DNA from: Pantoea sp. BAV 3049
Lineage (GTDB): Bacteria; Pseudomonadota; Gammaproteobacteria; Enterobacterales; Enterobacteriaceae
DNA: 51,203 nt
Direction: 5' to 3'
Assembly (NCBI RefSeq): GCF_009765445.1
Contig: NZ_WHOY01000031.1
Span: forward strand, 4,254,656-4,305,858
Every line of letters begins with the position of its first letter. Within the stretch, counting starts at the first letter, position 1. Shown here one piece after another: positions 25,131 through 32,365 of the stretch. Made by a program: the position numbers and the translations under genes. A model generated the notes under the pieces. The model had not been told where the DNA came from, ran no database searches, and saw only the letters and a program-made list of their open reading frames with translations.

Positions 25131-25452
25131 GCTGCCCGTCCTTACGGCCCGACCGGCAGGAGAAATACGTCATCACACCGTCCAGTACACCCAGGCAGTA
25201 TGCCAGCGCAGACGCGGCCAGAAGTCCCACGCCCGCACAACCAAACCCCACCGGCATGACGTACATCACCAGGTTCAGAGGCGTCTTCATCGCCTGGTTC
25301 TCCGCATCCAGCGCTGCAAAATCTGTGATACCGTACTTCAGAGACTCAAACGCTGTCAGCCAGAACGTCCGGGAGGCATATCCCGCCACCCCGCAGGCCA
25401 CAGCCAGCAGAAAGAAGACAAGGGCAGTCCTCATCAGAAATGATTTATTCAC
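25123..25452 (-). CDS. Small membrane protein in the trbJ/trbF position
   Basis: This 109-aa protein has two to three hydrophobic helices: TALVFFLLAVACGVAGYA, then LNLVMYVMPVGFGCAGVGLLA running on to LAYCLGVLDGV. Its GTG start follows AAAGGA. It sits between trbB and traH, where F carries trbJ and trbF, both non-essential small membrane proteins. Sequence similarity to either is not evident to me. Confidence 0.6.
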   Translation of the reverse strand: MNKSFLMRTALVFFLLAVACGVAGYASRTFWLTAFESLKYGITDFAALDAENQAMKTPLNLVMYVMPVGFGCAGVGLLAASALAYCLGVLDGVMTYFSCRSGRKDGQHA

Positions 25453-25521
25453 GTTGCAAATCCTTTGAAAAATAGTTCGTTATATGAAACGAAAGTGCGG
25501 AGGTAATGCTGTGTGGGTCGG

Positions 25522-26061
25522 TTATTGCGCCATCAGTGCCTGATTAATCCGCTGCAGCAGACTGTTCATATCGGTTAACCCTTGTGCCAGCGGCCAACTC
25601 TGCAGAGTATTCACGTTCACCAGCCAGGTCGTGGGTGTCACACCATTACTGCCCGGGCCGAAAAACTGGTCCAGTACCGCCCGGGGGGCGGGTATTGCCT
25701 GCGGAAAACTCACATCGCCCTGCCCGTCCAGCGTGTAGGGAAACACCTTAAATCCCGTCTGCGTGGACAGCTGGATAAGCTGCGGATCAAACTGCTGACA
25801 AAAATGGCAGGAAGACTGCATAAACAATATCAGGCGATAATCGGCCGTATTTATCGAACGACCATCCGGAAGACGGTATGCCCGCCCTGCAGGCGTAGTG
25901 GAAGTCTCTGGTACTGGGCTCACCTCTGTCCGGGACTGGGGTTCTGCCTTGCCCGCTTCCAGCGCCTTTAGCTCATCCAGCGTCGAGGCATGCGCCATCG
26001 ACACAACCCCGCTCAGCATCAGTACCAGCCCCAGCGCCACTTTTGGGTGTTGGATTTTCAT
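25522..26061 (-). CDS. trbB: TrbB periplasmic disulfide isomerase
   Basis: This roughly 179-aa thioredoxin-fold protein has a signal peptide (ALGLVLMLSGVVSMAHA). The active site CHFC lies in ILFMQSSCHFCQQFDP, and the family signature FPYTLDGQGDVSFP and TPTTWLVNVNTLQ match F TrbB. In F, TrbB is a DsbC-like isomerase acting on Cys-rich transfer proteins. The ATG at 26061 overlaps the upstream stop codon (TGATG); a longer open frame upstream to 26181 is not used. Confidence 0.93.
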   Translation of the reverse strand: MKIQHPKVALGLVLMLSGVVSMAHASTLDELKALEAGKAEPQSRTEVSPVPETSTTPAGRAYRLPDGRSINTADYRLILFMQSSCHFCQQFDPQLIQLSTQTGFKVFPYTLDGQGDVSFPQAIPAPRAVLDQFFGPGSNGVTPTTWLVNVNTLQSWPLAQGLTDMNSLLQRINQALMAQ

Positions 26062-26357
26062 CACAGTCCCCCCGGCTGCCGGATAGCACGCCAGGCATGC
26101 CATGACGCCAGTCCCCAGCCCGCCAGACTCAGGGCGGCACCACAGAGACTGAGCAATAGCGAAACGGCAATACTGACCCACTCCAGAACATCAACCTTGT
26201 CCGGCCCCAGACTAAGAGCCCGCGCATCCAGCGCTATCCCCGCCAGATACCAGAACACCGGCCCGGCCGCCATAAAGGCCATGCCACAGAACAGCAGCAG
26301 GTTCTCCTGCCTGACCTGTTGTTCGTGCTTATTATGCGAAGTGCATTCTTTCGTCAT
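26061..26357 (-). CDS. Small membrane protein in the traQ/trbA position
   Basis: This 98-aa protein has two membrane helices (LLLFCGMAFMAAGPVFWYLAG and WVSIAVSLLLSLCGAALSL), a hydrophilic N-terminus and a short basic C-terminus. It lies between traF and trbB, where F has trbA, artA and traQ. TraQ is the pilin chaperone of about the same length, so this is the best candidate for that role. Sequence identity is not recognisable and a pilin chaperone may be absent. Confidence 0.55.
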   Translation of the reverse strand: MTKECTSHNKHEQQVRQENLLLFCGMAFMAAGPVFWYLAGIALDARALSLGPDKVDVLEWVSIAVSLLLSLCGAALSLAGWGLASWHAWRAIRQPGGL

Positions 26358-26369
26358 ATTTTTCTTTCC

Positions 26370-27185
26370 TTAGTATTGCGCTTTAAAGTCGGTGGCCACG
26401 TCGAGGAAGCGGCGGGCCAGGTCGTCCTGGGTCATAAATCCGTACGCCAGTGGCTGATACTGCTCACTGCCCGGCTCAACCAGCATCAGGGCCGGGAACT
26501 GGCTGACGCCCATCTTCGCCGCCTGCCCGATGTCCTGTCGGGTCTGCGGCAGCGCTTCGCTGCGCGCACCGTCCATGCTGATCGGTATCAGTGACAGCCC
26601 ATACTGTTGTGAGAACTGGTGCACCGTGGCCGCCATCTGCATATCCTGCGGATTGTTTCCCCGGTAAAACAGGAACAGACCATAGCGCTGACCCAGGTTA
26701 TGAATGGCATCATTCTGCAGCTGACGGGCCGCCGTCTGCTGCAGGGTTGCGGTACCGTTATAGCGGCTGTGCTCCAGGTTGTAATCGAGGTCCGGATACA
26801 GCAGCAGCGCCTTTTTGGCCGACTGCGTAAACTGCCCGGACAGGTTCATCAGATAAGACTGCATGCGCAGATAGTCCGCCGCTTTCTCCGGGGAAGGGGA
26901 CAATATGGCGCTGTTGAGCTTTTCTTTTGTCAGCTTCTGCAGCAACGACATCTGCAGGTTCGGTGGCAGGACGCTGAGCGGGACAGTGTCATCGTCCGGC
27001 TCATCCTCCTCTTCTGGCTGAGGTTCGTTGTACCAGTGCCAGCCCACAATCGGCGTATCCACATAGGTCCCGGTGGATGAGAGGGCAGGCGGAGGAAATG
27101 CACTTTGCGACGGGTCAGGACTGACAGTCGCTGCCTGCGCCCCGGTAACCAGCAACAGGAATACTGTCGGGAGGGTTTGCTTCAC
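26370..27185 (-). CDS. traF: TraF pilus assembly protein
   Basis: This 271-aa periplasmic protein has a short signal peptide (TVFLLLVTGAQAA). Its thioredoxin-like C-terminal half (RYGLFLFYRGNNPQDMQMA, then QYGLSLIPISMDG) carries no CxxC, as in F TraF. It works with TraH, TraU, TraW and TrbI in pilus extension and retraction. The GTG start overlaps the traN stop (GTGA). The Pro/Glu/Asp-rich stretch around residues 55-70 is typical of the family linker. Confidence 0.94.
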   Translation of the reverse strand: MKQTLPTVFLLLVTGAQAATVSPDPSQSAFPPPALSSTGTYVDTPIVGWHWYNEPQPEEEDEPDDDTVPLSVLPPNLQMSLLQKLTKEKLNSAILSPSPEKAADYLRMQSYLMNLSGQFTQSAKKALLLYPDLDYNLEHSRYNGTATLQQTAARQLQNDAIHNLGQRYGLFLFYRGNNPQDMQMAATVHQFSQQYGLSLIPISMDGARSEALPQTRQDIGQAAKMGVSQFPALMLVEPGSEQYQPLAYGFMTQDDLARRFLDVATDFKAQY

Positions 27186-29017
27186 TGGCCACCTCCTGCC
27201 ATCTTCCCGGCTATCTGTTCTTTAACGCGGTCAAGCAGATCCTGGTCTGCCGGCAGCGTGGTACCGTTCTCCAGGTCATCATAAAAGTCGGCAAAGTTAA
27301 TGTTTTTGAAATTCAGGCGCTGCAGTTCCGCCACCGTCAGTCCACGGCAGTCCGGCGAACTTCCGCTACCAAAGCCGATACCCAGCTGGCCGCGACGCCC
27401 CTGGTCCTGAATGATTTTCGCGAGCTTGCTGTCAAACTGGCAGTACCCTTCTTTCTTCTCAAGACAGACACCGAGCACCTTATGCGCACAGTACGACCCA
27501 ACGTAGATACTCAGCTTGCGCTTCTTGGCCTCCGCCAGCGCCTTTTCTTCGGTGTTGCAACTGGCAAGTCCGACATCGTTACCCCAGCCGCTGTCCTTGC
27601 AGCAGTTGCTGAAACCCGCCATCGCCTTACGACAGCTGTGGCCCTCACCGGTAAAGGCGGAGACGTTGACGCCATTCAGGGCGGCAATATCTTTACCGGC
27701 GGCCGCCAGCGCCGCCAGCCCCGAAACAGCAGACTGAAATCCATCAGACTTACCGTCATCCAGCTGGTCACAGCTGCCATCGGTACAGACCAGTTCACCA
27801 CCGCACAGCTGCGCACTACCGCTCACCTTTTCCTCGCAGGAAAAGACCACCTGCTCACGCAAACAGGTACCATTCAGGCTGTCGAGGCAGGTCGTGGAGC
27901 CGACGGTACAGGCCGGGTTCTGCATATAGTCGTTACAGGTACCGTTATCGGCCGACTGAGAGACATACGTGTCGGTGTACTGCCAGCAGTCGCTGTGCAG
28001 AACATAGTTTTCACCGTTGACGGTAAAAGTACGATCGCCGCCGGGGTCGGTACAGACGCTGTTGATCAGCACCTGGTCGGTCTTATCAAACGGGCAGTTC
28101 TCCGACCACACCACGTCCGGAACCCATTTTTTTACAGGAACCGCCACCCTCAGCGTGATGGTAAAACTGTAACGCATGTTGCTGCTTTTCCAGATGAAAT
28201 CGACAGTTGGCTTATTATTTCTGTTACGGATGGAGAACGCCATCTTCGCCCCCTCCGTCAGTTGCGCCCCACTGTTCAGGGCCGGACTGCCGGTATCATC
28301 ATCCATTGAGATCAGCCCGAAAGGGGTGGTCACCCGCATAAACCAGTTTGAATTACTGAACGCCAGGTGTTTATTCCAGGAATACGTAGCTGACGCCGTC
28401 ACGACCCTTCCTGTCAGCGGGGAAGTCCAGGTACCGGTATATCCGGCATCGGAGGATGCAAAAGCAATCCCCTGAGACTGAATAACCACCTGTTTTATTT
28501 CGGTCGAATCTTCTTCATGCCCTCCGCCTGCCGTCGCCGTCCGTGTACAGGCCAGCTGCACGGCAGGTGTGCGTTCGCAGGTATAATTTGTGATTTGGGT
28601 CTTATCCACATTCACGTCCTTGCACTGCGTGTCAGTACCGGACATGATGGTCTCAGCCTTATCCTCAATATCCAGCGAACCGCTGATAAAGGGGGCGTCG
28701 GTGGAGATAAGGTCCTTCGGGCGGTTTTTAATGACGTCCATGATGGTCTTCCCGGCTTCACCGTCATGCATCTCCGTATTGCCGGCGTTTTCCAGGTCGG
28801 TATTACTGGTGGCGGTGGTCCCACCGTAATACCCTGATTCATCCGGTTTCGCGGTATAGCCGGGAATGGTCGCGGCGGGGTCCGTCCCCTTCATCACATT
28901 CATCCCCTGATCCTTCACGCTGCCGGCATACTTTGCCGCCTCGTCATACTGCGGGCTGGCCAGTACGGATACCGCCGTTGCCAGCAATAAAAAGCCCGGT
29001 ATCAGCTGTTTTTTCAC
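27182..29017 (-). CDS. traN: TraN outer-membrane mating-pair stabilisation adhesin
   Basis: This 611-aa Cys-rich protein (F: 602 aa) has a signal peptide ending near ATAVSVLASP. TraN sits in the donor outer membrane and recognises a recipient outer-membrane protein. More than 20 cysteines fall in the C-terminal two thirds (for example CSGDS-like spacing in CQSCGE-unlike, TraN-specific blocks such as GFSNCCKDSGWG). The region of about residues 165-300 (YTGTWTSPLTGR to FIWKSSNMRYSF), between conserved flanks, is the variable tip expected to set receptor choice. GTG start, 4-nt overlap with trbC. Confidence 0.95.
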   Translation of the reverse strand: MKKQLIPGFLLLATAVSVLASPQYDEAAKYAGSVKDQGMNVMKGTDPAATIPGYTAKPDESGYYGGTTATSNTDLENAGNTEMHDGEAGKTIMDVIKNRPKDLISTDAPFISGSLDIEDKAETIMSGTDTQCKDVNVDKTQITNYTCERTPAVQLACTRTATAGGGHEEDSTEIKQVVIQSQGIAFASSDAGYTGTWTSPLTGRVVTASATYSWNKHLAFSNSNWFMRVTTPFGLISMDDDTGSPALNSGAQLTEGAKMAFSIRNRNNKPTVDFIWKSSNMRYSFTITLRVAVPVKKWVPDVVWSENCPFDKTDQVLINSVCTDPGGDRTFTVNGENYVLHSDCWQYTDTYVSQSADNGTCNDYMQNPACTVGSTTCLDSLNGTCLREQVVFSCEEKVSGSAQLCGGELVCTDGSCDQLDDGKSDGFQSAVSGLAALAAAGKDIAALNGVNVSAFTGEGHSCRKAMAGFSNCCKDSGWGNDVGLASCNTEEKALAEAKKRKLSIYVGSYCAHKVLGVCLEKKEGYCQFDSKLAKIIQDQGRRGQLGIGFGSGSSPDCRGLTVAELQRLNFKNINFADFYDDLENGTTLPADQDLLDRVKEQIAGKMAGGGQ

Positions 29018-29640
29018 GATGCCCCCTCCTTCAGCAACTTCTTCGCCGTATCGGCACAGTCCCCTTCTGCTGCAATCCGCTCCAGCGCTTCCTTCAGTTT
29101 CAGGTTGCCAGTAAGGCGGTCATATCCGGCATCGCAGGTCACCACCAGGGCCGGAACCGTGGTGATGCCGTATTTGCTGAACTGCCGGGGATCTATCTGC
29201 ACCCCACCCTGATTGTTCTCCCGCGCCAGACGAAAGACCGATTCCACGGTTTTGCGGAAGTTGTTATCCACGAGACCGTTAATCAGCGCCGGAATGTGAA
29301 AGCGCGTTGCCGCCGGGACCATCTGCTTCAGTCCCTCCTCGGGGATGGAAAACGACAGGAAATACAGGGCATCCGGACGGGCCTCGCTGTCCGGTGCAAC
29401 GGACGACTGCACCCGGCGCTGCATATCACCAATCCACTGACGGTCAGCCCCGGAGAGCTTGTCCTGCAGAAGGGCGTTAACGTCCGGCATGGTGGCGGTG
29501 TTCTGCGGCAGCTGGCGTATCGCCGCACTCTGCTCCCGCAGGGCACGAAAAAGCTGTTGCTCGTCTGTCAGTCCGTCAGCCTGTGCGGAAGCGGCCGCCA
29601 TCAACGCGCCAGCCAGCACGGTAAAAATCTTAAGTTTCAT
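29014..29640 (-). CDS. trbC: TrbC pilus assembly protein
   Basis: This 208-aa periplasmic protein (F: 212 aa) has a signal peptide (FTVLAGALMAAASAQA). The conserved core DALYFLSFSIPEEGLKQMV and YGITTVPALVVTCDAGYD fits the TrbC/TraW thioredoxin-like fold. It is required for F pilus assembly. It lies between traU and traN as in F, overlapping traN by 4 nt. Confidence 0.94.
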   Translation of the reverse strand: MKLKIFTVLAGALMAAASAQADGLTDEQQLFRALREQSAAIRQLPQNTATMPDVNALLQDKLSGADRQWIGDMQRRVQSSVAPDSEARPDALYFLSFSIPEEGLKQMVPAATRFHIPALINGLVDNNFRKTVESVFRLARENNQGGVQIDPRQFSKYGITTVPALVVTCDAGYDRLTGNLKLKEALERIAAEGDCADTAKKLLKEGAS

Positions 29641-29658
29641 CAGATTGTTCCCGGAAAA

Positions 29659-30654
29659 TCAGAGGAAGACGCAGTTACGCTTGCGCCAGATGAGGTAACC
29701 AAAGTTCTGTCGGCTCGCCGGCGTGGCATGCCCGGCCTCCCAGGCCATCACGGTACGGCCAAACGGGTGGCAACGTCCCGCATCCGGATACATGTTGACC
29801 ATCTGATAGCGGTAACGATCTTTCGGCATAATGGGCGACGGATACTCATAGCACACGGCCGTATCGGCACCGACGCTGTTCAGGATCATCCCCTGGCGAT
29901 GCAGCTTGTAATCCATTCGCTCGGAGAGCAGCACACTGGCGGCCTGCGGGCTGGCCTGATTGGAGACAAACCCCGTAAACGGGTACATGCTGCCGTGCGA
30001 ACCGGCACACCAGAACAGCGGGTTTAAGGGTTTTGAGACAGCACTGGCCAGCGCATCAGCGGCACAGGCCCCCTGCGCAATCGGATTGGCGAACAGGAAC
30101 GCTTCAGGGGCCAGCACCGAGGCCAGTGAGCTGTCATCCCAGGTCGGGTCCAGTTCGGACAGATAGCCGATGTCCATGTCCCCCCCCTGCAGGCAGCCCA
30201 GGTCGGTGATAATATTGAGCCACCAGGTCAGCGGGTATTTGTACCAGTGGACGTGGTAGAAGGCACCGGTATTGACCGCCCCCTGGCGTTTCCCGCCGCC
30301 GCTGCCGAGCTTGCCTGCGCTGATACTCGTGCCACCAAGATTTACCATGCAGAACGGCGCGCGGGTCACGTCAGTCAGGGCAAACGGCTCCCAGAAGCCA
30401 ATCGCAAGGCCTATACGCTCAAACACCGGCGGCGGGACCGGGCAGAACTGGATAGGGGAAGACGGGTTCTCCGTATCCGGCAGCGAGCCGGACGACACGG
30501 CCGCATTGCCGATGGACATCGGGAACATACATTCCCAGCAGATATCGGTGATCGGGTTGACGAACCGTCCCTGGCATTCGGGTTCAGAGGCCAGCGTACC
30601 GGTACCGATGGTCAGACCGCAGGCCAGTAGTAAAGCAGACAGTCTGAATGTCAT
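29659..30654 (-). CDS. traU: TraU pilus assembly/DNA transfer protein
   Basis: This 331-aa protein (F: 330 aa) has a signal peptide (SALLLACGLTIGTGTLA) and conserved cysteines (CQGRFVNPITDICWECMFP). The highly conserved blocks INPITD/ICWECMFP and GGDMDIGYLSELDPTW identify TraU. It is periplasmic and needed more for DNA transfer than for pilus extension in F. The start overlaps the upstream small gene by 4 nt. Confidence 0.96.
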   Translation of the reverse strand: MTFRLSALLLACGLTIGTGTLASEPECQGRFVNPITDICWECMFPMSIGNAAVSSGSLPDTENPSSPIQFCPVPPPVFERIGLAIGFWEPFALTDVTRAPFCMVNLGGTSISAGKLGSGGGKRQGAVNTGAFYHVHWYKYPLTWWLNIITDLGCLQGGDMDIGYLSELDPTWDDSSLASVLAPEAFLFANPIAQGACAADALASAVSKPLNPLFWCAGSHGSMYPFTGFVSNQASPQAASVLLSERMDYKLHRQGMILNSVGADTAVCYEYPSPIMPKDRYRYQMVNMYPDAGRCHPFGRTVMAWEAGHATPASRQNFGYLIWRKRNCVFL

Positions 30655-31049
30655 TTGCCAGCCTCCGGGTATTCCGGTTCACTCAGCCAGCGCAGCCGAT
30701 CGGCATCAGACAGGCGATAACGGTCAGACACCTGCTTCAGTAACATGCGCATTCGTCCATTCAGGCGCCCAAGAATACGCTCAGCAGTCTCCCGTGTTTC
30801 ACTGTCGGGCAACGCCTTCATCCGGACCGCAAGCTGCTCCACCTCCATCAAATCATACAATACTCCGCCGTAAGGCTCCGTCAGCTCACGGACCAGAGAC
30901 TCAAACCGCTCAGCAACCGCCAGATAGCGCATCACGATCCCATCGGCGTCCGCCCGCAGGCGACGGAATTCCCGTCGCTGGAATATCACCACCAACAGCA
31001 GCGCGCCAACGATGAAACACAGCAGGGTAATAACAAGCGGGAACAGCAT
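30651..31049 (-). CDS. Membrane-anchored coiled-coil protein inserted between traW and traU
   Basis: This 132-aa protein has one N-terminal membrane helix (LVITLLCFIVGALLLVVIF) and then a long amphipathic helix rich in Arg/Glu/Leu. Its start overlaps the traW stop by 1 nt and its end overlaps traU by 4 nt, so it is fully integrated in the operon. F has no gene here. Function is unknown; the topology suggests a cytoplasmic coiled-coil anchored in the inner membrane. Confidence 0.65.
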   Translation of the reverse strand: MLFPLVITLLCFIVGALLLVVIFQRREFRRLRADADGIVMRYLAVAERFESLVRELTEPYGGVLYDLMEVEQLAVRMKALPDSETRETAERILGRLNGRMRMLLKQVSDRYRLSDADRLRWLSEPEYPEAGK

Positions 31050-31675
31050 TATCGGGCCTCCTTTATGGGTGCTGAGGTGATCTTCAGGCGCTTACCATCC
31101 TGACTGACCATCGCAGGAATATAGTGAATACCCAGTTTCTTCGTCAGTACGCCCTGCTGGTCGAAGTAGATACGCTCTGACAGCGCATCCGCTGTCGTTT
31201 TGATGTTGCCGTTGACCAGGATGACCTTCCAGGTTGGCGTGGGTGGGGTTTGCGCCTTCATCCAGGCGACCTGACGCGCATCATCACCATCGATAAAATA
31301 GAGGGTGGTATTCAGCGCCAGCGTATCCAGCGGGTTCAGGGTATCACCCTGACGCGCAAAGACCTGGCCCTGCGCATCGGCCAGCGTCTGGCCAACCACA
31401 AAGGTCGGGTCATACCAGGACGTATGTGCCTGCGTGTCTGTAAGCAGTCCTTCTACCGGTGTCGGGCGCAGCGTATGCTCCACCACCCGGTCCTGGAACT
31501 GTTGCTGCAGCTCCGCCAGCTGGCCGTTATCCTGCAACTCCTGCAGGCGATCCTGAATCAGCGCCAGAAAGCTCTGCTCCTGCACCGGCCAGACATCTCC
31601 CCATGAGCCCAGATCTTTTGCCTGCCCGACCAGTGGACAGACAAGGAACAACAACGTCAGGTATCGTTTATGCAT
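31049..31675 (-). CDS. traW: TraW pilus assembly protein
   Basis: This 208-aa periplasmic protein (F: 210 aa) has a signal peptide (LTLLFLVCPLVGQAKDL). The family blocks KDLGSWGDVWPVQEQSFL and LGIHYIPAMVSQDGKRL near the C-terminus, plus LYFIDGDDARQVAWM, are typical of TraW. It interacts with TrbC and TraU in F. The start overlaps traR by 1 nt (TGATG). Confidence 0.95.
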   Translation of the reverse strand: MHKRYLTLLFLVCPLVGQAKDLGSWGDVWPVQEQSFLALIQDRLQELQDNGQLAELQQQFQDRVVEHTLRPTPVEGLLTDTQAHTSWYDPTFVVGQTLADAQGQVFARQGDTLNPLDTLALNTTLYFIDGDDARQVAWMKAQTPPTPTWKVILVNGNIKTTADALSERIYFDQQGVLTKKLGIHYIPAMVSQDGKRLKITSAPIKEAR

Positions 31676-31890
31676 CAGTACCCCACCTTATTTCGGTGCT
31701 CCAGTACGCTCTGGCACGGCGTGCAGGTGTCTGCCCACGGTGCCGCCAGACGCCGGGCCTCCGGGATAGTTTCACCGCATGACTGGCAATATTCGCTCCC
31801 CGCTGCCTGCAACTGATGGCGGATAGCCAGCACCGCCACGGTGTTCGTCAGCTCAACAACGTCCTGGGCCACATCGACTTCGTCACTCAT
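31675..31890 (-). CDS. traR: TraR, DksA-like zinc-finger regulator
   Basis: This 71-aa protein (F TraR: 73 aa) begins MSDEVDVAQDV and carries a four-cysteine zinc finger, CQSCGETIPEARRL...CTPC. TraR binds the RNA polymerase secondary channel and mimics DksA/ppGpp, changing host transcription. The ATG at 31890 is preferred because it matches the family start and overlaps trbI by 8 nt; the frame could extend to 31959. In F traR follows traV; here it lies between trbI and traW. Confidence 0.88.
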   Translation of the reverse strand: MSDEVDVAQDVVELTNTVAVLAIRHQLQAAGSEYCQSCGETIPEARRLAAPWADTCTPCQSVLEHRNKVGY

Positions 31891-32365
31891 GACTGTCTCC
31901 CTCTGCCATCCGGTTCGCCACCTCTGCCTGAACATCTGCAGTGATATCGCGGGTACCACCCACCACCGCCGGTGCCACCAGGATGACGGCGCCGTGATGG
32001 CGTTGCCAGTCGGTCAGCGAGGCATTGAGGGCGGTGTTAAAACGCGCGGTGGTGGCTTTTACCTCGTCATCGCTGAGATGACGCCCGGCCACCTGAGCCA
32101 TAAAGTTATTCACCGTACCGGTCATATCGAAGCTCACCGTCTCCGGTCGCTGCCACTGCGCCAGCAACATCGAGATGCCTGCATTCATGACCAGAATAAA
32201 AGCGGTGACACAGGCCACCGGTACCAGGCAGCGCCGGCGACGGCGACTGAGGCGTTGACAAGGGGATGTTGAAGCGACGTGATGACTTATTCCGTCTGCC
32301 GGGGTAACGCCCGCAGATGGTTGTACTTCAGGGGACTCCGGTTGATTCACGACTGTATCTGCCAT
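31883..32365 (-). CDS. trbI: TrbI inner-membrane pilus retraction protein
   Basis: This 160-aa protein (F: 128 aa) has a single membrane helix (CLVPVACVTAFILVMNAGISM) after an Arg-rich segment. Its periplasmic C-terminus (ETVSFDMTGTVNNFMAQVA, then VAPAVVGGTRDITADV) fits TrbI. It influences pilus retraction in F. The extra N-terminal 35 residues are Pro/Ser-rich. The start lies 19 nt inside the end of traC and follows GGAGG. Confidence 0.88.
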   Translation of the reverse strand: MADTVVNQPESPEVQPSAGVTPADGISHHVASTSPCQRLSRRRRRCLVPVACVTAFILVMNAGISMLLAQWQRPETVSFDMTGTVNNFMAQVAGRHLSDDEVKATTARFNTALNASLTDWQRHHGAVILVAPAVVGGTRDITADVQAEVANRMAEGDSHE

